Positions 8,805 to 16,604 of a stretch of DNA of 64,000 nucleotides are shown here, one piece after another; position 1 is the stretch's first letter, and every line of letters starts with the position of its first letter. The stretch is from positions 62,001 through 126,000 of the forward strand of contig DATLVI010000041.1 of assembly GCA_035577545.1 (NCBI GenBank), given 5' to 3'. The translations under genes and the position numbers were made by a program. Under the pieces are notes generated by a model. That model was not told where the DNA came from, ran no database searches, and saw nothing but the letters and a program-made list of their open reading frames with translations. Origin of the DNA: Verrucomicrobiia bacterium. Lineage in GTDB: Bacteria > Verrucomicrobiota > Verrucomicrobiia > Palsa-1439.

Positions 8805-9058
8805 ACTTTCTTGACCGGTGGCCCGCTGGGGGATTGGCCCCGCAATTTCTTCATGACCGCGTCCCCCTTCGCCTTCATATAAGTCTTTGCCCGATGGGCC
8901 CAGACAAAATCCACTGCCAGAACACTCAACCCCAGAAAGATCAATAGGATCCCCGGCCCCGGCACACCGGGAACCATCAGTACCAATCCGATCACCAGCA
9001 ACAGGATGCCGCTGGTGATCCGTAAGACCCTTTTCGTGTGATGTATCAGCCAGTTCAT
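8801..9058 (-). CDS. PGPGW-type small membrane protein
   Basis: 85 residues. The N-terminus 'MNWLIHHTKRVLRITSGILL' is followed by a long hydrophobic stretch holding 'VPGVPGPGILLIFLGLSVLA', the glycine/proline turn between two helices typical of PGPGW-type transmembrane proteins, then a basic cytoplasmic tail. The ATG at 9058 was preferred to the longer frame because it overlaps the Rieske gene stop as ATGA and begins just before the first helix. Function is not established for the family. Confidence 0.78.
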   Translation of the reverse strand: MNWLIHHTKRVLRITSGILLLVIGLVLMVPGVPGPGILLIFLGLSVLAVDFVWAHRAKTYMKAKGDAVMKKLRGQSPSGPPVKKV

Positions 9059-9474
9059 TCTTTCCAGTCCAGGTAAATCATGCCCGCGTCCACCACCAGC
9101 GGCAGGCGTTCCAGGGACTTCCCCTGCCCCGGTCCGCCAACGCATTTGCCTGCCCTTGGGTCATACACTGATCCATGGGTCTTGCACACAAAAAGATTTC
9201 CGTCACCGGTGAAAAAATCGTTGTCGTCGAGGTCCAAGGTGATCGGCAGGTGCACGCACCGATTCACGAACCCGACCAGCTCACCGCGGAAATTCGCCAG
9301 GAATGCCTCCGTCTTCCGTCCGTTGGCGTCGAAGGTAAACTTCTTCGTCGCGCCGGGTGGCAATTCCTCCACGCGTGCCAGTAAAATCCTGCGGCTGTTC
9401 ACAACCGTCACCTTAGACTGCGCGACCGGCTTTGACAAATCATTGCGGAGGCGATTTGACACGTCCTCTCCCAC
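9055..9474 (-). CDS. Rieske [2Fe-2S] ferredoxin-like protein
   Basis: About 139 residues with both halves of a Rieske cluster site: 'NRCVHLPITL' (Cys-x-His) and 'VCKTHGSVYDPRAGKCVGGP' (Cys-x-x-His plus the downstream Cys). This is the small soluble ferredoxin type used by dioxygenases and nitrite reductases, not a membrane bc1 subunit, since no N-terminal membrane anchor is seen. The spacing between the two halves (about 20 residues) is longer than usual and includes an acidic 'DLDDNDFFTGDG' loop. The GTG start at 9474 is uncertain; a GTG at 9462 is also in frame. It is divergent from sod and coupled to the PGPGW gene. Confidence 0.82.
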   Translation of the reverse strand: MGEDVSNRLRNDLSKPVAQSKVTVVNSRRILLARVEELPPGATKKFTFDANGRKTEAFLANFRGELVGFVNRCVHLPITLDLDDNDFFTGDGNLFVCKTHGSVYDPRAGKCVGGPGQGKSLERLPLVVDAGMIYLDWKE

Positions 9475-9541
9475 GCGCTACGATGCAGTGGCGTTGGCGT
9501 TTCTCAAGAATTGAACTGAAATTCACGAAAGGAATCCGATC

Positions 9542-10153
9542 ATGGCGCATGAACTACCGAAATTGCCTTATTCATACGACGCACTCGAACCGCACATCGA
9601 TGCGCGCACGATGGAAATCCATTACACGAAGCATCATCAAGCTTATGTCACGAACCTGAATGCCGCCCTCGACAAGCACGCCGATCTGCACGGCAAGAGT
9701 CTCGAAGACCTGCTGCGCGGTATCAGCAGCGTGCCGGAAGACATCCGCGGCGCCGTGCGCAACAACGGCGGCGGCCATCACAACCACAGCCTCTTCTGGA
9801 CGATCATGAAGAAAGGTGGCGGCGGTGAACCTGCGGGCGCACTCGCCGACGCGATCAAGGGAGCGTTTGGCGAGTTCGCCAAGTTCAAGGAGACGATCAC
9901 CGGCAACGGCATGACGCGCTTCGGCAGCGGTTGGTCATGGCTGGTCGTAAGCAAGGACAAGAAACTGAAAGCGTACTCGACAGCGAACCAGGACAGCCCT
10001 CTCATGGAAGGCGATGTCCCGATCCTCGGCGTGGACGTGTGGGAGCACGCGTACTACCTGAAGTACCAGAACCTCCGCAAGAACTACCTCGACGCGTGGT
10101 GGAACGTCGTCAACTGGGACGAAGTCGCCGCGCGGTTCGATAAGGTGAAATAG
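9542..10153 (+). CDS. Superoxide dismutase, Fe/Mn type
   Basis: 203 residues, the usual size. The N-terminal '[29 protein letters not shown]' region supplies the first metal His, '[14 protein letters not shown]' the second, and '[16 protein letters not shown]' the metal Asp and third His. It dismutates superoxide to O2 and H2O2. Iron and manganese cannot be told apart safely by eye, so sodA or sodB is not assigned. There is no signal peptide, so it is cytoplasmic. AAAGGA sits 10 bases before the ATG, and a clean hairpin terminator follows the stop. Confidence 0.95.
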   Translation: MAHELPKLPYSYDALEPHIDARTMEIHYTKHHQAYVTNLNAALDKHADLHGKSLEDLLRGISSVPEDIRGAVRNNGGGHHNHSLFWTIMKKGGGGEPAGALADAIKGAFGEFAKFKETITGNGMTRFGSGWSWLVVSKDKKLKAYSTANQDSPLMEGDVPILGVDVWEHAYYLKYQNLRKNYLDAWWNVVNWDEVAARFDKVK

Positions 10154-10179
10154 GCATCAGATTCGACAGCAACAAACGC

Positions 10180-10206
10180 AAGGGCGACCCATGAGGGTCG
10201 CCTTTG
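10180..10206. terminator. Hairpin terminator between convergent sod and KTSC genes
   Basis: GGCGACCC (10183-10190), loop ATGA, GGGTCGCC (10195-10202): a perfect 8-base stem with a 4-base loop, followed by TTTG on the + strand and preceded by an A-rich stretch that gives Ts on the - strand. It lies between two convergent stop codons and probably serves both. Confidence 0.75.
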
Positions 10207-10211
10207 TCATT

Positions 10212-10439
10212 TCAATCACGACCGATCTTCTCCCAGGCGTACTTGCCCTTAATGTGTTGGAGAAAGAATTTGCCGGGGGACGGCGTGCGCGCGAGCTCTT
10301 CCCACACATTCTTGGGAACGGAGAAATACCGGTAAATGCCCGTGGCCTTGAACTCGATCTCGAGTGTTTCTGTCGTGCCGTCGTAGCCGATGGAAGCGAT
10401 GTCGCTTGAATTGACTGGTTGTCGCTGGATCTCAGCCAT
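10212..10439 (-). CDS. KTSC-domain protein
   Basis: 75 residues. 'SSDIASIGYDGTTETLEIEF' followed by 'GIYRYFSVPKNVWEELARTPSPGKFF' and 'IKGKYAWEKI' is the KTSC pattern: a beta strand pair, the YxYxxVP motif and a helix with the (P)SxGKFF motif. KTSC domains occur as small stand-alone proteins and next to lysyl-tRNA synthetase-like proteins; RNA binding has been suggested but is not established. It starts five bases after the membrane-fusion gene and is probably the last gene of the ABC exporter operon, ending at the 10180-10206 hairpin. Confidence 0.8.
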   Translation of the reverse strand: MAEIQRQPVNSSDIASIGYDGTTETLEIEFKATGIYRYFSVPKNVWEELARTPSPGKFFLQHIKGKYAWEKIGRD

Positions 10440-10444
10440 GGGAA

Positions 10445-11476
10445 TCAGTCCGCAAGAAAATCCACTTTCGCCGTCAATTCCGGGGTCAGGAAGCGGTTGG
10501 GGTTTTCGACCTGCACTTTGACCTGCAGTGTGCCCTTCGAGCGATTTGCCTCCGGCGCGATCTCCGCGACGTAACCGTCGTATTTCTTGTCGGGATACGC
10601 CTCAGGGCTGATGCGGCAGCGCTGCTTCATGTGCACTTTCGGTGTGTCGGCTTCGTTCAGGTCGATCTCGACCTGCAAATCCGTCAGGTCAGCCATCGCC
10701 AGGAACGCCGTGCTCGGACCATTCCCGCCACCGAAGCTTTGCGGGACCACGAGTTCATTCGGGTTCACGAGCTTCGCCAGGATCGTCCCGTTGATCGGCG
10801 CATGGATCGTGCACCAATCCAGGTAGGTTTGCGCCAGCGCGAGCTGTCCGCGCGCCATCTTCACCTCGGCTATTCCGCCGTCGCGCACGCGTAGCGCATC
10901 GTCCAGGGCGCGAGCGCTATCCACATCATGGTGCGACAACTCGATCTGCCGTTTCAGATTCACTTCAGCATTGGTCAAATTCGCTTCCGCCAACGCGAGG
11001 CGGCCTTCGGTCTCCATCACCCGGGCGCGATACTCGTCATCCTCGAGCAACACGATCACGTCGCCCTTCTTCACTTCGTCGCCCTTTTTTACGCCGATCC
11101 ACTTAACCGTTCCCATGAACTTCGGGCTGATCGCAACGCGTTCGCGCGGGATGACGTACCCGCTTACCGTCAGCACGGGATCGCCAACTTTGACCGGCGT
11201 CGCGGAAGTCGAGGCCATTCCGGTCGTAGCTGCTGTTGCTGCACCGGCGGCGGTTGCCGTCGCGCCGGAGGATCCTTTCGAAGCAACGGAATCCCGATCA
11301 CCTTTGCGCATCGCCAGGAAAATTACCACTGCGCCGAATAGTACCAGAGCCACAATCACCAGCATGATCTTCGGCCCACCGCGGCGGCGGGTCTTTTTTT
11401 CAGCGTCGATGCGCAGTCTCGACAACGGTTCGTTGGACGCTTCGCTCATGTTTCCGATTGCTTCATCCTTCATCAT
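10445..11476 (-). CDS. Membrane-fusion (HlyD/MacA-type) subunit of ABC exporter
   Basis: 343 residues: cytoplasmic Arg-rich start, one membrane helix (about 38-57, 'IMLVIVALVLFGAVVIFLAM'), an Ala/Thr-rich linker, then barrel-sandwich/lipoyl halves ('VSGYVIPRERVAISPKFMG', 'GDEVKKGDVIVLLEDDEY' and 'CTIHAPINGTILAKLVNPNE') flanking a short coiled-coil hairpin, then a beta-barrel ('LQVEIDLNEADTPKV'). This is the periplasmic adaptor that joins an inner-membrane ABC pump to an outer-membrane channel. It starts two bases after the permease stop. A second ATG at 11449 is possible. No TolC-like gene is nearby. Confidence 0.88.
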   Translation of the reverse strand: MMKDEAIGNMSEASNEPLSRLRIDAEKKTRRRGGPKIMLVIVALVLFGAVVIFLAMRKGDRDSVASKGSSGATATAAGAATAATTGMASTSATPVKVGDPVLTVSGYVIPRERVAISPKFMGTVKWIGVKKGDEVKKGDVIVLLEDDEYRARVMETEGRLALAEANLTNAEVNLKRQIELSHHDVDSARALDDALRVRDGGIAEVKMARGQLALAQTYLDWCTIHAPINGTILAKLVNPNELVVPQSFGGGNGPSTAFLAMADLTDLQVEIDLNEADTPKVHMKQRCRISPEAYPDKKYDGYVAEIAPEANRSKGTLQVKVQVENPNRFLTPELTAKVDFLAD

Positions 11477-11478
11477 CG

Positions 11479-12642
11479 TCAGACCGCGCGCAGTGCGTCA
11501 AGCACGGGTTTTCGCGCAGCAAGGCGCGCTGGTAGCAGCCCGCCGAGCACGCCCATCACCAAGGCAAACGCGATCCCCTTGGCCATCATCAGCGGTGTGA
11601 CGCGAAACTGAAACGCCACCTCCGCAAACGTCGTCTGGCTGAACGTCCCCGATGACAGGAGGTTGAGCGGCAGTGAAATCACGCAGCCCACCACGCCTCC
11701 CAGCAACGCCAGCACGACCGACTCCAGCAGGAACGACACGTAAATCTGGCTTCGCCGGAAACCAAGCACACGCAACGTCCCGATCTCGCGCGTGCGTGCG
11801 CCAACCGCCGCGTACATCGTGTTCATCGCCGCGAACGCCGCGCCGATGCTCATGATGACCGCCAGAAACGAAGCGAGGAATCGAAACAGCTCGGCTGACT
11901 GCGTTTGCTCGCGGTAGTAGTCAGTCTCGGACACAACCTTGAGGGTCAGCAGCTTGTCCGTCAGGATGCGTTGTTTCACCTGTTCCGCGGTCGCGCTATC
12001 GACGGGACGAAGCAACACAGAGCCATAAAAATCGCGCTTGAACGATGAGCGGGCTTCATCCACATCGACCCAGATCTCCGATTCGTAGGCGGTCCGCTGT
12101 GCGTCGAAAACCCCGACAACATGCCACGTGATCCGACCCGATTGGAAACTGTCGCCAACGCGGCAATGGGCAAAGCGATCGGCGATACGGCGACTCACGA
12201 GACATTCGTGTAATCCCGGTTGCAGCATCCGGCCCTCGGTGATTTTGATTTGCGGACGTAATTCCATCGCCACGTCGCTGACGCCGCGCACCAGCACGTT
12301 GGCGCTGCCGCTGCCGTTGATTCGATCCAGCAGGATCAGCACGATCATCTCCGCCGAGGCCAGCGGTTCGTCGCGGTCGTTGCGGGCGATGCCGTCGAGG
12401 TACTTGACGCGCCGCGCCTCGTCGCGACTGATCTGGCTGCTGGATTCGGCGGTCGATCCCTTGCGCAAGATGATCAGGTTGCGTTCGTCACCCGTGTTGA
12501 TGTAGGTGGATTCGATCCCATGCGCGAGCGCGCGGACGAGGATGAACACCAGGACGACCAGCGCGATGCCGAGCATCGTGGCGAGCGTCGAGTGCCAGCG
12601 CACGCGCAAACTGCGAAGATTGTATCGGAGCGGGATCGCCAT
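11479..12642 (-). CDS. ABC transporter permease, FtsX/MacB type (second)
   Basis: 387 residues. One N-terminal helix ('ATMLGIALVVLVFILVRALA'), a large MacB-like periplasmic domain (about 45-270) and three C-terminal helices with 'GARTREIGTLRVLGFRRSQI', the coupling-helix motif of FtsX permeases. Three bases separate it from the first permease and two from the fusion protein. With the LolD-like ATPase it should form a type VII (mechanotransmission) ABC system that works on substrates in the periplasm or outer membrane leaflet. The substrate is unknown. Confidence 0.9.
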   Translation of the reverse strand: MAIPLRYNLRSLRVRWHSTLATMLGIALVVLVFILVRALAHGIESTYINTGDERNLIILRKGSTAESSSQISRDEARRVKYLDGIARNDRDEPLASAEMIVLILLDRINGSGSANVLVRGVSDVAMELRPQIKITEGRMLQPGLHECLVSRRIADRFAHCRVGDSFQSGRITWHVVGVFDAQRTAYESEIWVDVDEARSSFKRDFYGSVLLRPVDSATAEQVKQRILTDKLLTLKVVSETDYYREQTQSAELFRFLASFLAVIMSIGAAFAAMNTMYAAVGARTREIGTLRVLGFRRSQIYVSFLLESVVLALLGGVVGCVISLPLNLLSSGTFSQTTFAEVAFQFRVTPLMMAKGIAFALVMGVLGGLLPARLAARKPVLDALRAV

Positions 12643-12645
12643 GAC

Positions 12646-13794
12646 TTAGTCCAGTTCCTGCAATCCTTCCACCACGGACATTTTGTGGCTGGTGTAGGCC
12701 GGCGCCAGGCTGCTGACCAATCCCAAGGTAGCGGCGACGACCAGGCCGAGCGCCAGCGTATCGGCGGTCACCGGGAAAAACGGCATATTCCCGTGGGACA
12801 ACTTGTAGATATCGACGTGCGAAAATAGAAACTTCGTGCCGAAACATCCAATCAAGCCGCCGGCCATCGCGAGGCCGAACGACTCCGCCAGAATCAGGCC
12901 GAAGATGTCCAGCGCGTTGAAACCGAGCGCCTTGAGGATGGCGATCTCCCGGGACCGTTCGCGGATGGCCATGCTCATGGTACTGGCCGTCACGAGCAAC
13001 ATCGTGAAGACGATCACGGTGGAGATCGCCCCGAGAAACAGTTTCACGTTGCCCAACATCGAGATGAACGTAAGTTGGAAGGACCGCTCGGTTTCGGTTT
13101 TCGTCTCCGCGTCGGAGTTGCGGAAGGCGGCGTCGATGCGGGCCATCAAATCCGGGATCACGTCCGCGTTCGCCGCCTTGATCCAGAAGGTGCCGACCAG
13201 GCCGCGGTCGTTCATCAACTCATTAAAGTAATCGTGATGGAAGAACATGATCGTCTCGTCCACCCCGCTGGCGTGATAGACACCGCGAATGGTCAACTCG
13301 GGATTGCACGGCCAAATCGTACCCTGCAATGTGACTTTGTCCCCGATTTTCCAGCCGAACCGTTCCATCAACTTCGCGCCGACGACGCAAGACGATTTCT
13401 CCCGGTTGAAATCGGCTTGCTGCTCTGGCGTGACCACCATCTCGGAGAAGATCTTAAAAATCCGGTCCGAGTCCACCGCAAACTGCCCGAAATTGCTAAA
13501 GCTGGGATCCTTGTAGATGCCGCCGAACCAGGTGAACTTCGAGCAATACTGCACGCCCGGCATACGCTCGATGCGGAGTTGGTATCTCTCGGGCAGCACA
13601 TTTGCCAGCGAGACACGGTGGCGGGTCACGATTCGGAACGCTGCCTGGTCCGTTGTCGGCGGCTTCGTCATCAGGTGCAAGGCGGTCTGCAATGTTGTAA
13701 ACAGAAACAGCGAGACCGCAACGCTCAGTACTGTAAGCGCCAGCCGTCGCTTGTTGCGAAATGCATTTCGGGCAATGAAACCGGAGATCGTCAC
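12646..13794 (-). CDS. ABC transporter permease, FtsX/MacB type (first)
   Basis: 382 residues with the same plan: N-terminal helix ('LALTVLSVAVSLFLFTTLQ'), periplasmic domain (about 45-265) with 'GAKLMERFGWKIGDKVTLQG', then three helices with 'RERSREIAILKALGFNALDI'. It differs clearly from its neighbour, so the pump is probably a permease heterodimer, unlike the MacB homodimer, in which permease and ATPase are fused. It follows the ATPase gene by 12 bases. Confidence 0.9.
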   Translation of the reverse strand: MTISGFIARNAFRNKRRLALTVLSVAVSLFLFTTLQTALHLMTKPPTTDQAAFRIVTRHRVSLANVLPERYQLRIERMPGVQYCSKFTWFGGIYKDPSFSNFGQFAVDSDRIFKIFSEMVVTPEQQADFNREKSSCVVGAKLMERFGWKIGDKVTLQGTIWPCNPELTIRGVYHASGVDETIMFFHHDYFNELMNDRGLVGTFWIKAANADVIPDLMARIDAAFRNSDAETKTETERSFQLTFISMLGNVKLFLGAISTVIVFTMLLVTASTMSMAIRERSREIAILKALGFNALDIFGLILAESFGLAMAGGLIGCFGTKFLFSHVDIYKLSHGNMPFFPVTADTLALGLVVAATLGLVSSLAPAYTSHKMSVVEGLQELD

Positions 13795-13806
13795 GGTGCA
13801 GACCTT

Positions 13807-14529
13807 CTATTTTGCAAATCCCATCGAGAGGTTGCGCTGCGCTTGTCCCTCTTCGTTGAGGAGTTCTCCCTTTTCCAAATGCACGACGCGGCGCGCGTAG
13901 GCGGCGGCCTTGGGATCGTGGGTCACCATGATGACCGTCTTGCCCGCCTCCCGATTGAGTCGCTGGAGCAGTCCCAATACATCCGCCGCGGCGTGGGCGT
14001 CGAGGTTGCCGGTTGGTTCATCCGCTACCAGCAGCGTGGGATCCGTCACGAGTGCGCGCGCGATGGCGACCCGTTGCTCCTGGCCGCCCGACAACTGCCG
14101 CGGCAAATGTTTCATGCGGTCAGCCAGGCCGACCAATTCCAAGGCGGCCGCGACGTGCTCGCGGCGTTCGCCGGCGCCGAGCGCGGTCAGCAATAGCGGT
14201 AGTTCCACGTTTTCAAACGCGGTCAACACGGGAATGAGATTGAATGTCTGGAAGACGAAACCGACATGTGTGTTGCGCCAGTCGGCCAAGTCGGTTTCAC
14301 TGAGCTCGGCCACGTTGGTCCCCTGCACGAGGCACTGGCCGCTGGTCGGACGGTCGATCCCCGCCAGAATGTGCAGCAGGGTGCTCTTGCCCGAACCGCT
14401 CGGGCCCATCAATGCCAGGAATTCGCCCGCCGCAATGTCGAGGCCGACGTGGTCGAGCGCCACGACCTCGATCTCGCCATGCCCGTACACCTTCGTCAGG
14501 TCACGAATCTGAACCATCGGTTCCTGCAT
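13807..14529 (-). CDS. ABC transporter ATP-binding protein, LolD/MacB type
   Basis: 240 residues. Walker A 'GPSGSGKST', Q-loop '[21 protein letters not shown]', signature '[15 protein letters not shown]', Walker B '[12 protein letters not shown]' and the H-loop 'VIMVTHD' are all intact. The 'FNLIP.LTA.ENV.LPL' segment is characteristic of the LolD/MacB/FtsE branch. It powers the two downstream permeases in the same operon. The ATG at 14529 comes just after a 'GGGATTTTAGC' stretch. The DMT transporter upstream (14577) lies on the same strand, 47 bases away. Confidence 0.93.
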   Translation of the reverse strand: MQEPMVQIRDLTKVYGHGEIEVVALDHVGLDIAAGEFLALMGPSGSGKSTLLHILAGIDRPTSGQCLVQGTNVAELSETDLADWRNTHVGFVFQTFNLIPVLTAFENVELPLLLTALGAGERREHVAAALELVGLADRMKHLPRQLSGGQEQRVAIARALVTDPTLLVADEPTGNLDAHAAADVLGLLQRLNREAGKTVIMVTHDPKAAAYARRVVHLEKGELLNEEGQAQRNLSMGFAK

Positions 14530-14576
14530 CTTGGCGGGATTTTAGCACAAGCCCGCTGAAATTGCCGCGCCAAGTT

Positions 14577-15470
14577 TTAGTGAACGAGGGTCAACGCGAT
14601 CACGCCGGCTACCGCGATGATGCCACCGATGACGGATCGTATACCGGGGCGGTCGCCCTCGAACCGCCACGCAAACGGAATCACCGCCAACGGCAGCGTG
14701 GCGACGATGGGCAATACGATTCCGCTCGGTGTTGTTGACAAAGCCCATTGATAACAACCCACCCCGAGGACCGGGCCGCCCAGCGTGTTCACCAGCACCC
14801 ACGGCCAGGCTTTGCTCCATTCTGTGCGGCCACCGGTGGCTCCCTGCCGACCACGACCACGCACCCAGACAAAGTAAACAGCCGCGACGCCGATACCGCC
14901 AAGAATGCGTTGATACGCTGCTGTGCCACCGTCGATGCTTTGGCCCGCGTGGTCTGCCAACTGAAACGCCTTGCGGCTTAGCACGGCGCCCCCGCCCTGC
15001 CCGATGGCCGCGAGCACGCCGAAGATCGTTCCGCCGAAGAGATTCTTGCGGTCGAGATGGAAATGGTTTCCCGGCGCGAGTGCTACAGCAACGCCGGCCA
15101 GAATGACCAGACCCGCGATGCTCTGCGCAACACTCAGCGTCGTCCCGAGCCAGAGCCATTCGACCAACGCGCCGATGGGCGCGGCGAGGCATTGCATGAG
15201 CAGCAGCGTGAGGCGCGAGCCGATGCGCGGCAGCGCCTCATACAAGGCAAGGTCGCCCAACCCGAAGCCGATGAAGCCGCTGAAAACAAAGAACCAGAGT
15301 CCCGCGCCGCCGAGTCCCTTCCCGAATCCGTACGCCCAGAACGCGAGCAGAATTGTAGCGAGGCACAGACGCGCGAGATTGGCGACGGCGCTACCCAGGT
15401 AGCGGGTGGACCGCGTCGCGCAAACGACGGAAACAGACCAGAGGAGAGTCGTGAGCAACGCCGGCAACAT
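14577..15470 (-). CDS. DMT-superfamily (EamA) transporter
   Basis: 298 residues and about ten hydrophobic helices in two halves of five, the EamA-domain plan. The start at 15470 ('MLPALLTTLLWSVSVVCATR') was chosen because it begins immediately before helix 1; the frame is open further upstream, but that part is not hydrophobic and overlaps the intergenic region. No good ribosome-binding site is visible. Family members export metabolites or amino acids; nothing in the sequence fixes the substrate. It lies between the STN-like gene and the ABC exporter operon on the same strand. Confidence 0.82.
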   Translation of the reverse strand: MLPALLTTLLWSVSVVCATRSTRYLGSAVANLARLCLATILLAFWAYGFGKGLGGAGLWFFVFSGFIGFGLGDLALYEALPRIGSRLTLLLMQCLAAPIGALVEWLWLGTTLSVAQSIAGLVILAGVAVALAPGNHFHLDRKNLFGGTIFGVLAAIGQGGGAVLSRKAFQLADHAGQSIDGGTAAYQRILGGIGVAAVYFVWVRGRGRQGATGGRTEWSKAWPWVLVNTLGGPVLGVGCYQWALSTTPSGIVLPIVATLPLAVIPFAWRFEGDRPGIRSVIGGIIAVAGVIALTLVH

Positions 15471-15519
15471 GGTGCAAAGGAGATAACAGACGCACGCGCC
15501 CGAAACAAGCGCAGCCTTC

Positions 15520-15918
15520 CTACTTCGAGATGCTGATGTACGAAGGTTGTTTGTGGACGTGCTCGACCGTGATCCGGAGTCCGTACTTCTGCGCCAGCAG
15601 CCACAAGGCCTGGCGGCGCGTGACGTCATTGACATGCAACGTGATCTTCAGCGATTCGACAGGTGCGTCCGCGCGGGCAATCGCCATCTTCATTCCCGAA
15701 AAGGCATCGGTCAACGGCAGATTCATGACACGCACCTCCGCGAAATTAACGTTCAGGCGCGTATCGAGCCACTGGTTCAGTGAACCGTCCGACGACGCCA
15801 GAAACCCCCGGGGCGGCGACATTGTCGTCGCGCAAGAGATCGCCAGCGAGATTACGAAAAGCAGCAGCGCGGACCGCAGGGGTCGCATTCGTTTGGCGTT
15901 ATCGAGAGTGCTGGTCAT
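15520..15918 (-). CDS. Exported protein with STN-like (secretin/TonB short N-terminal) domain
   Basis: 132 residues. A hydrophobic N-terminal segment (about 14-30, ending 'ISLAISCATT') looks like a signal peptide, perhaps a lipoprotein one, although the lipobox is weak. The rest, 'LDTRLNVNFAEVRVMNLPLTDAF' and 'VTRRQALWLLAQKYGLRITV', has the beta-alpha-beta rhythm of the STN domain found at the start of secretins and TonB receptors, but no secretin or receptor part follows. It starts three bases after the upstream exported protein, so the two form an operon. Function is unknown. Confidence 0.7.
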   Translation of the reverse strand: MTSTLDNAKRMRPLRSALLLFVISLAISCATTMSPPRGFLASSDGSLNQWLDTRLNVNFAEVRVMNLPLTDAFSGMKMAIARADAPVESLKITLHVNDVTRRQALWLLAQKYGLRITVEHVHKQPSYISISK

Positions 15919-15921
15919 GGT

Positions 15922-16386
15922 TCAATGCACCTGTAAAGGCGGCTCGTTGAGCTGGCGTTTCAACTCTTCTTCGCCGGCCGGGGTTAGCGGTCGGATTTGC
16001 CGCTCGTTAATGTGCGCCTTCTTCGTGGTTTGATCCGCCTGCTTCCTGGCTACATCACTCGTCATATCAATTGAGGCGCGCCGGGTGGTGAAATTCGCCT
16101 TGGGCAGGGTCGGCCTGGAAATCGTGGACATTTCCAGGGTGTTGAATTCCGTTTTCTTCTGGTCGAGATCGTGAAATTTGAGGTTGCCCTTCGAGAGCGG
16201 CGAGCCGCCGGGCAGAACGCTCGTCGGCTGCGAGAGCGAATTAAACTGCACTTCGCCGAAGTCGACCGTCTTGTTGCTCACATCCGCCTGTTTGGTGGGG
16301 TCGACCGGCTTCACGATTTGCGCGCGAGCCGGCGTGGAAAGCAACGCCGCGAGAATTGCTGCTAGTACTGTAAGGCCGAGCTTCAT
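15922..16386 (-). CDS. Exported protein of unknown function
   Basis: 154 residues with a clear signal peptide ('LTVLAAILAALLSTPARA', cleavage near residue 22). The mature part is polar, rich in Thr, Lys and Gln, and has no helix long enough to cross a membrane. Two similar segments, 'VDFGEVQFNSLSQPTS' and 'LDQKKTEFNTLEMSTIS', may be an internal repeat. I do not recognise a family. It sits directly upstream of the STN-like gene. The 218 bases upstream (16387-16604) hold no other gene and probably contain its promoter. Confidence 0.65.
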   Translation of the reverse strand: MKLGLTVLAAILAALLSTPARAQIVKPVDPTKQADVSNKTVDFGEVQFNSLSQPTSVLPGGSPLSKGNLKFHDLDQKKTEFNTLEMSTISRPTLPKANFTTRRASIDMTSDVARKQADQTTKKAHINERQIRPLTPAGEEELKRQLNEPPLQVH

Positions 16387-16604
16387 GACTGAGATTCGTG
16401 AAAGCGCATCAGCGCGATTTCAAGAATACCAAGATTGCATGCCGCAAGCAAGCCGAAGTAACCGGCCGCGATGGGGAGCTGCCTGCACGCAGGGGGATTC
16501 TTTTCATCCGCGCCGCCCCTTTCGGTGGCCTGCCGATAACAAGCCAAGAAGTACAGTCGCAGGTGGAACTCACCCGCGACTGTTGGAAGTACTGTGCATC
16601 TAAT

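Noticed and set aside
13075-14196. 373-codon open frame on the + strand
   Set aside because: Antisense to the ABC permease and ATPase, both with intact motifs.
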